Shown: positions 5,221-9,749 of the stretch, piece after piece
Numbering within the stretch: position 1 is the first letter of the stretch
Layout of the letters: each line of letters opens with the position of its first letter
Assembly: GCA_002429375.1 (NCBI GenBank)
Contig: DIZP01000014.1
Coordinates: forward strand, 12,855 to 22,603
DNA: 9,749 nt
Direction: 5' to 3'
Origin: a bacterium UBA6025
Lineage (GTDB): Bacteria > Patescibacteriota > Saccharimonadia > Saccharimonadales > Saccharimonadaceae
Notes under the pieces: generated by a model
Databases searched by the model: none
The model's input: only the letters and a program-made list of their open reading frames with translations
What the model was told of the DNA's origin: nothing
Translations under genes and position numbers: made by a program

Positions 5221-5256
5221 TGCTTATGCTTGGCAGGGGCTCGTGGAATCGAACTT
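5221..5256 (-). repeat. Cassette repeat 7 (array edge), fits the tRNA/tmRNA 3' end exactly
   Basis: On the minus strand, after a G, the copy reads TTCGATT, CCACG, AGCCCCT, G, CCA. That is a 7-base T-loop, 5-base T-stem strand, 7-base acceptor strand, discriminator and CCA, exactly the geometry of a tRNA-like 3' end. The partner strands are absent upstream, where kwaB-like coding sequence lies, so only the 3' fragment is present. Its first 21 plus-strand bases are identical to the copy at 3621. It is the outermost copy on this side. Confidence 0.8.
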
Positions 5257-5309
5257 TAATAGTAACTAGTACCCGAAACGGTCGACGGAAATATACAGAG
5301 AGGTTCCCC

Positions 5310-6290
5310 CTAGCCTCTTGGTGGTTCGCCTTCGGGATCGTCCAGTAGCTTCTTGGTCTTGATTTCAAAGCGACGACCGGTGACTTCGCTAGTCGTGTAA
5401 TCTTCGTTAATCAAGTTCACAAACGTATCAAGGTCGTTGCCGTCCAGGATGATGATGGCGCCGGCGTCATCGGTCATCAGTTCCAATGCCATAGTGTCGG
5501 CATAATCAACCACCTGCTCCTGCGTGATGGCCCCGATTTCAATTTTCTGAATCTTGTTAACCGTTTTTTTACGTTCACGGACCATCGTCTGCAGATCAAG
5601 CCCGTCAGGAAAACTCAGTTTAAACTGTTTTTCAATCTCTACGACCTTCAAATCGGCCAAGGCCTGCTTTTTATAGTCATAATTGAAGAGACGCTCAAAT
5701 TTGCTCTGATTAAATACGAAAATATCTTTCTCGATGATCAAAACTTGGTTATCCGGTGGAATCTTGAGGCCGATATCTGCCTGGAAGGCACCGAATTTGC
5801 CTTCGCGGAACTCCCAGGCAGTCGTGCCCTTGAGGACTTGTCCCTGCGAGATTTGCTTGATGGCGTAGAACGGTTTCGACGGTGAATCCTTGTGCGTAAA
5901 ACGGGCAATGATTCCCTTGATGCGCTTGAATTCATGCTCCTCTTCGCTAAAGGCCACTATATCGCTCCGTTGGTGTTCAATCAGGTGTAGTAGCGTCTCA
6001 GCCCGGCCGACATTCTCCAGGTTAGTCCGCAGCAGCACGTCATCTTCTTTTTCTGATAGTTCAAAATCACGAATCGACAATCCAGTGCCCGCACCCAGGT
6101 TGACGAAATTTATCATGTCGTACAAAAACAGTGGTTTTATCTGAGAGTTCAACTCTTTGCTAAAGCTGGTAGTGTACGGCGTGTAATTTTTATTGAACAA
6201 AAAGAACTCGACATCAAGTTCTTTTTTGATACCGTCAATGTTATTCGCCCACAGGAAAATATCGGTCGTGTCGCGCGCTTCTGCTTCCAT
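5310..6290 (-). CDS. DUF4868 / KwaB-like protein, 326 aa
   Basis: The length and pattern fit the DUF4868 family, to which KwaB of the Kiwa anti-phage system belongs (about 315 residues). Recognisable stretches are IIEKDIFVFNQSKFERLFNY (185-204), a charged RERKKTVNKIQKI segment (238-250), and the C-terminal VNLINEDYTTSEVTGRRFEI (291-310). These resemble the family's F-E-x-x-F-x-Y region and its terminal lid-like motif. It is soluble, with no signal peptide or membrane segment. KwaB binds DNA and works with the membrane partner KwaA; no clear KwaA precedes this gene. It stands alone, directly outside the cassette array, and ends TAG. There is no strong Shine-Dalgarno sequence. The family call is from pattern memory and should be checked by profile search. 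Confidence 0.65.
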   Translation of the reverse strand: MEAEARDTTDIFLWANNIDGIKKELDVEFFLFNKNYTPYTTSFSKELNSQIKPLFLYDMINFVNLGAGTGLSIRDFELSEKEDDVLLRTNLENVGRAETLLHLIEHQRSDIVAFSEEEHEFKRIKGIIARFTHKDSPSKPFYAIKQISQGQVLKGTTAWEFREGKFGAFQADIGLKIPPDNQVLIIEKDIFVFNQSKFERLFNYDYKKQALADLKVVEIEKQFKLSFPDGLDLQTMVRERKKTVNKIQKIEIGAITQEQVVDYADTMALELMTDDAGAIIILDGNDLDTFVNLINEDYTTSEVTGRRFEIKTKKLLDDPEGEPPRG

Positions 6291-6332
6291 AATTTTTACT
6301 TAACTTTCTTTTTTGATTAACAACTGGTACCT

Positions 6333-6338
6333 ATTGTA
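6333..6338 (-). promoter_or_regulatory. Possible -10 of the kwaB-like gene
   Basis: TACAAT on the minus strand lies about 42 bases before the ATG at 6290, within the 123-base gap between this gene and the 377-residue gene. No good -35 is visible at 17 bases. I see no convincing terminator or other signal in the rest of the gap. Confidence 0.3.
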
Positions 6339-6413
6339 GCGCAGTTTTTTCAAGAACCATGATGTTTATTGTTTTAATAATCGTTAAAATTTTCACCATC
6401 CGATATCAGGGCA

Positions 6414-7547
6414 CTATTTAATGACGTCGAGTACTTTGCGTAATGCGTCGGGTGAGGTTCGCCCAAGGTTACTGGAAAAAAGCGCGACAATAAAATCTTC
6501 AATCTCATCATTAGGCAGCAGGAAGATATCTTGGGTCTCTTTGTCTTCATAATCATCTTGACGACAGAACATCACACCCTCCTCTGTGGCCATAAGCCTC
6601 ATAGTCTGCTTAAAGTTACCGGCCTGAATAATGAAAGAGCCGAGCAGGCCATTTCTTTCGTGGCTATTTCCGCCGAGTTCATCAGCGAGCAAACGCGCCT
6701 CATACCCACCGTCTCCATCTCCGTAATCAGCAAAATTACCTCTACCGATAATCCGAGAGCGTTCAAGTCGTTGCGATATTTTTTGATGAAGATTTTGCAA
6801 TGTATTTTTGTCACTACGGCCAGCTTGATGTAATAATAACGCCGCCAAGATACCGGGTTCCGTGGAATGATACGCGCCAACCATAGCCTCCGGGATGGCT
6901 GGACCAAACGGACGTGGTATCCCCAGTGGGTCAATCGCATCGTGGACGAATCTCTGTTCGCGGCTTACCATAAAATCACCATGAAACGTTGCGCCGACTC
7001 TTGTTGTCGGTATAAGTCCATTGCGTTGCGTCCCAGAGTACGCACTCGACGGCTCGCGCTGACCAATAGAACCTGCGAGCGCCAAACCACCAAGCAGAAT
7101 AGCTGTTTCAAGCGGCGATTGATTGAGCTCACCTAATTCCTGATCAAGCTTTTTACTTCGTTTGTTCCTAAGGTCATCTCCAATCAGTCCAGTTAATACT
7201 AGGGTGTCCGCCCAATCTGTCGGCACGCTTTCCGAAACAACCTCGGCCGCAAAAAGCCCATCGGTTGCAATACGGCTGCCATACCCCCAATGTCGATCCT
7301 GGCCCATATTTAAGATCTTTTTTAAATAAATTAATTCTGGGCCTGAAAGTTTTTTAACAAAATCACTTCCTAAATACTCTTCCAGGGCAATCTCAAGATC
7401 TTCCTGTTGACCCCAACCCCATGCGGCGTCTACCGTACCAACAAGCGTTTCCTCGCTATCTACAACCTCCGCGATATCCCGTTGTAGCTCTTTGAAATCT
7501 TGACGACCCTCAGCCTCAAGCGATAATTGCCACGAACGTTCAAACAT
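6414..7547 (-). CDS. Unrecognised soluble protein, 377 aa
   Basis: I cannot assign a family. The protein is soluble and mixed helical, with an acidic N-terminal third and several Gly-rich stretches: MGQDRHWGYGSR (81-92), the hydrophobic helix TAILLGGLALAGSIG (148-162), and an Asp/Gly-rich segment DYGDGDGGYEARLLADELGG (274-293) that could bind a metal. A proline-rich strip IPRPFGPAIPEAM (210-222) sits mid-protein. The hydrophobic stretch is short and looks like a buried helix. It starts 15 bases after the RNase HI stop on the same strand, without a Shine-Dalgarno sequence, so the two probably share a transcript. Composition matches the flanking genes, not the cassettes. Confidence 0.78.
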   Translation of the reverse strand: MFERSWQLSLEAEGRQDFKELQRDIAEVVDSEETLVGTVDAAWGWGQQEDLEIALEEYLGSDFVKKLSGPELIYLKKILNMGQDRHWGYGSRIATDGLFAAEVVSESVPTDWADTLVLTGLIGDDLRNKRSKKLDQELGELNQSPLETAILLGGLALAGSIGQREPSSAYSGTQRNGLIPTTRVGATFHGDFMVSREQRFVHDAIDPLGIPRPFGPAIPEAMVGAYHSTEPGILAALLLHQAGRSDKNTLQNLHQKISQRLERSRIIGRGNFADYGDGDGGYEARLLADELGGNSHERNGLLGSFIIQAGNFKQTMRLMATEEGVMFCRQDDYEDKETQDIFLLPNDEIEDFIVALFSSNLGRTSPDALRKVLDVIK

Positions 7548-7562
7548 GTAAGTTACAGTTAG

Positions 7563-7982
7563 TTATATCCGCACGCCTTCCCGAGCTTTGTTGGCCCATT
7601 CGTCGGCCATTTCGTTGCCTTCATCACCTTCGTGGCCACGCACCCACGTCAAGGTAACGTGGGACTTTTGATACAACGGGTACACTTCCCGAACGATGTC
7701 CAGGTTCTTGATTTCGCCACCTTTCTTCGTCCAACCCTTGGCTTCCCAGCCAGGTGCCCATTTGGTAATAACGTTAATCCAGAACTCGCTGTCAGTAAAC
7801 AACTCGGCATGTTCGCCGTTGGCATCCATCAGCGCCGCCAAAATTGCCTTGCCTTCCATGCGGATATTTGTCGTGTCGCCGTGTTCACTCCCTAAAATAT
7901 GAGGAACACCATTTTTTATAACCGAAAAACCCCCCGGACCAGGATTCGGACTTGCACTGCCGTCTGTGTAATAAATAATCAT
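7563..7982 (-). CDS. rnhA: Ribonuclease HI, 139 aa
   Basis: RNase HI cuts the RNA strand of RNA-DNA hybrids in the cytoplasm, removing R-loops and replication primers. The four catalytic acidic residues are in place: D7 in YYTDGSASPNPGPGG, E43 in TNIRMEGKAILAA, D64 in LFTDSEFWINVI, and D127 in GNEMADEWA, with H117 in WVRGHEGDEGN. Length is close to the usual ~150 residues. The basic handle region reads AKGWTKKGGEIKN (81-93). The start ATG lies 8 bases after a -10-like TAGAAT. It heads a probable operon with the 377-residue gene and is divergent from the microprotein gene. Confidence 0.95.
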   Translation of the reverse strand: MIIYYTDGSASPNPGPGGFSVIKNGVPHILGSEHGDTTNIRMEGKAILAALMDANGEHAELFTDSEFWINVITKWAPGWEAKGWTKKGGEIKNLDIVREVYPLYQKSHVTLTWVRGHEGDEGNEMADEWANKAREGVRI

Positions 7983-7990
7983 CTATCTCT

Positions 7991-7996
7991 ATTCTA
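7991..7996 (-). promoter_or_regulatory. -10 element of rnhA
   Basis: TAGAAT on the minus strand is followed by 8 bases and then the ATG. There is no Shine-Dalgarno sequence, so the rnhA transcript is probably leaderless. No clear -35 is seen. Confidence 0.45.
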
Positions 7997-8048
7997 CTAC
8001 ACTGGTCCGATTAGGAGATTTGGTAATTTTGGTGCATAATAGATACCA

Positions 8049-8054
8049 TATTAT
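8049..8054 (+). promoter_or_regulatory. Possible -10 of the microprotein gene pair
   Basis: TATTAT on the plus strand lies 27 bases before the ATG at 8082. A weak TTTTGG about 16 bases upstream could be a -35. It is divergent from the rnhA promoter in a roughly 100-base gap. Confidence 0.35.
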
Positions 8055-8081
8055 GTGCGACATCGCATGGAAGGATTTACT

Positions 8082-8147
8082 ATGGCAAAGGGTACTGGTC
8101 AACGCAAAGCAATCAAGAAGCCTAAGCAAGTGAAGGTAGCGGCATAA
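8082..8147 (+). CDS. Lys-rich microprotein, 21 aa
   Basis: This short ORF begins MAKGTGQRKAIKKPK and ends VKVAA. Seven of its 21 residues are Lys or Arg. A Shine-Dalgarno sequence (GGAAGGA) stands 6 bases before the ATG at 8082. An in-frame ATG at 8067 would add five residues but has no such site. The stop TAA shares its last A with the ATG of the 69-residue gene (TAATG), which argues for real, coupled translation. The charge suggests RNA, DNA or ribosome contact, but no family is recognised. It could instead act as a leader peptide controlling the second gene. Confidence 0.6.
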   Translation: MAKGTGQRKAIKKPKQVKVAA

Positions 8148-8356
8148 TGACGCTCGAAGAAGTGACCACAAAACTACAGTCTCTTCAAGACGATCCCACC
8201 ATGATGACTGTCAGCAAATACAGCCCGACCGCCCCGGAGTGGCCCGATAATCAACTGCCGTTTGTCGAAATCCACCTCGCCTATCTGCGGGCTCACAAAT
8301 TGGTTAATCCGATTTATTACATATCTAATCTCGAATTAATGATCAAGAAACGCTAG
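8147..8356 (+). CDS. Unrecognised small protein, 69 aa
   Basis: A compact soluble protein with an N-terminal helix (TLEEVTTKLQSLQ, 2-14), a Pro/Trp-containing middle (SPTAPEWPDNQLPFVEIHLA, 26-45) and a C-terminal basic helix ending MIKKR. No known motif is seen. Its start overlaps the stop of the microprotein by one base, so translation is likely coupled. It converges on the flavodoxin-fold gene with an 11-base gap and no visible terminator between them. Confidence 0.65.
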   Translation: MTLEEVTTKLQSLQDDPTMMTVSKYSPTAPEWPDNQLPFVEIHLAYLRAHKLVNPIYYISNLELMIKKR

Positions 8357-8367
8357 ATCTCGAATTT

Positions 8368-9078
8368 CTAAAAGTACTTTGGTTTTTCGTAACCAAAATA
8401 ATTACCTTTTTTCCATTCGGATCGCATGTTGCCTTCGACTGGAATACCGCCAGAATCTTTCAGTAGCTTCGCCATATGCATCAGGTTGTATGTCATAAAC
8501 GTCGTATTCCGATTAGTAAAATCATTCTCGGGACCACCACTGCCTTTATCCAGATAACTCAAACCAGGCCCAACCTCACCTATCCAACCGGCGTCGGCTT
8601 GCGGCGGAATCGTGCACCCAATATGCTGCAGACTATAGAGAATGTTCATCGCACAGTGCTTCAAACCGTCTTCGTTACCCGTAATGAGACAACCCCCGAC
8701 TTTCCCGTAATAGACGTATTGGCCTTTATCATTCATGTCATGGGAATGGGCATAGAGGCGTTCGATGATCTTTTTCGTCTGAGAGCTGTTGTCGCCCAGC
8801 CAAATGGGCCCGGCAATAACCAAAATATCCGCCGCCAGTACTTTTTTGTATAGCTCTGGCCATTCATCTGTCTTCCAACCCTGCTCACGCATATCAGGAT
8901 AGACCCCTGGGGGAATGTCATAATCAACTGTGCGTATCACTTCAGTCTGGACGCCATGTTTCTCCATCAAGGCGCGACTCGCTTCTATCAGTCCATCGGT
9001 ATGACTTGGTTCTGGTGATTTTTTTAACGTTCCATTAAGAAATAGTGCCGTCAGGCCTGCAAACGAAGTTTCGCTCAT
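8368..9078 (-). CDS. Flavodoxin-fold NAD(P)H-dependent FMN oxidoreductase, 236 aa
   Basis: The protein has the flavodoxin-like fold used by NADPH-dependent FMN reductases and quinone or azo-type oxidoreductases. The first strand and FMN phosphate loop read TALFLNGTLKKSPEPSHTDG (10-29). The second flavin-contact loop is VIAGPIWLGDNSSQTKKIIE (87-106), and a third glycine-rich loop is GGCLITGNEDG (128-138). The C-terminal part (about 190-236) is longer than in minimal reductases and Tyr/Lys-rich. I start at the ATG at 9078, not at the GTG six bases upstream, because AAGGAGG lies 5 bases before the ATG and overlaps the GTG. It is the second gene of an operon, 21 bases after the VOC gene. It probably reduces quinones or other electrophiles; the substrate is unknown. 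Confidence 0.88.
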   Translation of the reverse strand: MSETSFAGLTALFLNGTLKKSPEPSHTDGLIEASRALMEKHGVQTEVIRTVDYDIPPGVYPDMREQGWKTDEWPELYKKVLAADILVIAGPIWLGDNSSQTKKIIERLYAHSHDMNDKGQYVYYGKVGGCLITGNEDGLKHCAMNILYSLQHIGCTIPPQADAGWIGEVGPGLSYLDKGSGGPENDFTNRNTTFMTYNLMHMAKLLKDSGGIPVEGNMRSEWKKGNYFGYEKPKYF

Positions 9079-9099
9079 ATGCACCTCCTTCCAAACTTA

Positions 9100-9468
9100 T
9101 TAATTGGCCACGCTGAGTATATTGCCGTCAGGGTCTTTGAACCACGCAGCGTGCATTGGGCCCATGATTGCCACGTCGCCATCGTAGACCGCCCCTGGAA
9201 TCTCAAAATGCTCAAAGGCGACGCCCTGAGCTGACAAAGCCTCGACGGCCGCCTCAACGTCGCCCACCTGCCAGGCAGCGCACGTCGCCTCGTTCGTCCC
9301 CGCGGTCGGCGACTGATATACAAACAGTCTACCACCACCACTCTCGTAAGTGACACCTCCTGGGCTCTCGTCTGTTTGTGTGAGTCCCAGTATGCCCCCA
9401 TAGAACTCTTTTGCTTCTGTTAGATCGCTGGCCGCAATCGTCGCGAATACTGTTGCATCCGTTAGCAT
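9100..9468 (-). CDS. VOC-superfamily (glyoxalase/bleomycin-resistance-like) protein, 122 aa
   Basis: A single-domain VOC protein with the paired beta-alpha-beta-beta-beta modules: the first reads DLTEAKEFYGGILGLTQTDE (15-34), and the second begins QVGDVEAAVEALSAQGVAFE (67-86) and ends AAWFKDPDGNILSV (107-120). The usual glyoxalase metal ligands (an early His, a final Glu) are not apparent, so metal-dependent catalysis is doubtful; binding or sequestration of a small molecule is an alternative. Length is normal for the family. A Shine-Dalgarno sequence (GGGAGG) stands 8 bases before the ATG, unlike the leaderless cassette genes. It heads an operon with the flavodoxin-fold reductase, a pairing that suggests detoxification or stress defence. 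Confidence 0.9.
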   Translation of the reverse strand: MLTDATVFATIAASDLTEAKEFYGGILGLTQTDESPGGVTYESGGGRLFVYQSPTAGTNEATCAAWQVGDVEAAVEALSAQGVAFEHFEIPGAVYDGDVAIMGPMHAAWFKDPDGNILSVAN

Positions 9469-9528
9469 ATGAATATCCTCCCTTGTTCCATTAGTTAAAT
9501 GACGTCTCGGATTACTCTCTTACCTTTT

Positions 9529-9534
9529 ATTATA
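9529..9534 (-). promoter_or_regulatory. -10 element of the VOC-reductase operon
   Basis: A consensus TATAAT on the minus strand lies about 60 bases before the VOC start codon, giving a normal leader with a Shine-Dalgarno site. The -35 position reads TATACC, which is poor, so an activator may be needed. Confidence 0.55.
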
Positions 9535-9549
9535 CACTTCACTCCACAA

Positions 9550-9561
9550 TGGGTATACCCA
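9550..9561. promoter_or_regulatory. Perfect palindrome TGGGTATACCCA, possible operator
   Basis: This 12-base perfect inverted repeat covers the expected -35 region of the VOC operon promoter. That position suits a repressor or activator site. G-tract/TAC palindromes of this kind are used by CsoR/FrmR-type regulators among others, but no regulator gene is visible here. The rest of the 174-base divergent gap (9469-9642) holds only the two opposing start regions. Confidence 0.4.
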
Positions 9562-9642
9562 AAGGCGTCGCACAGCCATCGTTTTATGGCCTTAATAAAC
9601 CTTATGCTTGTAATTGAAAGCTACACTCCTTAGGATGAATAT

Positions 9643-9749
9643 ATGGCATCACTCAATCACGTCCCAAGCCTTCGACACACAGAGTTGACTATGCGTCCTG
9701 ACGAGCACCCAGAGGATACATTAGAAAACATCGAGCGCGCTGTCCGTCG
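9643..9749 (+). CDS. Partial CDS, unrecognised protein, N-terminal 35 residues
   Basis: An open frame begins at ATG 9643-9645 and runs to the right edge of the window. The visible part starts MASLNHVPSLRHTELTMRPD and continues with an acidic, Glu-rich segment. An AGGAT element about 8 bases before the ATG could be a Shine-Dalgarno site. It is divergent from the VOC operon. The family cannot be judged from 35 residues. Confidence 0.6.
   Translation, partial: MASLNHVPSLRHTELTMRPDEHPEDTLENIERAVR

Larger units (their letters stand above)
1932..5256 (-). mobile_element. Integron-like array of six single-gene cassettes, no integrase in window
   Basis: Seven related repeats (starting at 1932, 2331, 2887, 3634, 4209, 4705 and 5234) share one orientation and are spaced 399-747 bases apart. 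Exactly one gene lies in each interval. For five cassettes the gene is on the minus strand with the repeat touching or within a few bases of its stop codon; in the sixth the gene is inverted. Most units also carry a hairpin terminator and a promoter of their own. Cassettes differ in base composition. This matches the logic of an integron cassette array (gene plus 3' recombination site, sometimes inverted), or a CALIN, since no integrase is visible. The repeats do not show an obvious long attC palindrome, so another site-specific cassette system, or a tRNA/tmRNA-targeted one, is equally possible. Confidence 0.72.

Noticed and set aside
1932..5256. CRISPR array made by the ~30 bp repeats
   Set aside because: Spacing is 399-747 bases with a gene in each interval, copies are imperfect, and there are no short unique spacers or cas genes.
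5231..5330. Start of a tmRNA gene on the plus strand (GGGGCT followed by a TCGAAC-like element)
   Set aside because: The sequence downstream is kwaB-like coding sequence on the other strand, with no tag reading frame or paired stems. The minus-strand 3'-end reading fits much better.
5183..5368. 61-residue minus-strand ORF across the array edge
   Set aside because: It overlaps the 3' end of the kwaB-like gene, then runs through the repeat and the terminator stem. It is an open frame by chance.
4724..6290. Complete Kiwa operon (148-residue membrane protein as KwaA with the kwaB-like gene)
   Set aside because: Order is reversed from the usual kwaA-kwaB, and a terminator, repeat and separate promoter lie between them. 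Kept only as a hypothesis.
8067..8147. 26-residue version of the microprotein starting at 8067
   Set aside because: No Shine-Dalgarno site precedes this ATG, whereas GGAAGGA stands at the right distance from the ATG at 8082. It cannot be fully excluded.
8368..9084. GTG start six bases upstream for the flavodoxin-fold gene
   Set aside because: The AAGGAGG Shine-Dalgarno site directly abuts this GTG but is ideally placed for the ATG at 9078.

Overview
The window is bacterial and gene-dense, with small genes, tiny intergenic gaps and standard stop codons (TAA, TGA and TAG all end genes). Several genes have a -10 hexamer only 6-8 bases before the start codon, so their transcripts should be nearly leaderless. 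Small genes, leaderless promoters, Lys-rich microproteins and many unrecognised ORFs together suggest a Patescibacteria/CPR genome, perhaps Saccharibacteria. That is an inference, because the window contains no rRNA or ribosomal protein gene.

Layout. At 1-1843 (minus strand) a 582-residue protein with a transglutaminase-like Cys-His-Asp triad overlaps the start of a partial downstream gene. From 1932 to 5256 lies the striking part: seven related ~26-30 bp repeats, all in one orientation, with exactly one gene in each of the six intervals. The genes are a MazG-like pyrophosphohydrolase, a membrane protein, a HAD phosphatase, a P-loop kinase (the only plus-strand one), a cytidine/guanine-deaminase-fold enzyme and a second membrane protein. 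Most units carry their own terminator hairpin and their own promoter. This is the architecture of an integron cassette array without its integrase (CALIN-like), but the repeats are short and partly resemble the 3' end of a tRNA or tmRNA, so a different tyrosine-recombinase cassette system is also possible.

From 5310 to 7982 (minus strand) lie a DUF4868/KwaB-like protein, an unrecognised 377-residue protein and RNase HI, the last two as a likely operon. From 8082 to 8356 (plus strand) a 21-residue basic microprotein is coupled to a 69-residue protein. From 8368 to 9468 (minus strand) a VOC-fold protein and a flavodoxin-fold NAD(P)H oxidoreductase form a two-gene operon with good Shine-Dalgarno sites and a perfect palindrome upstream of its promoter. 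A partial plus-strand gene begins at 9643.

How the parts work together. Four of the six cassette genes are small enzymes of nucleotide or phosphate chemistry and two are membrane proteins. They look like interchangeable accessory cargo, and they sit beside a gene related to a phage-defence family. Base composition varies sharply: hand-counted 60-base lines in the membrane-protein cassettes (2401-2460, 4981-5040) are 25% GC, while lines in the flanks (5461-5520, 9181-9240) are 55% GC, as expected if the cassettes have separate origins.
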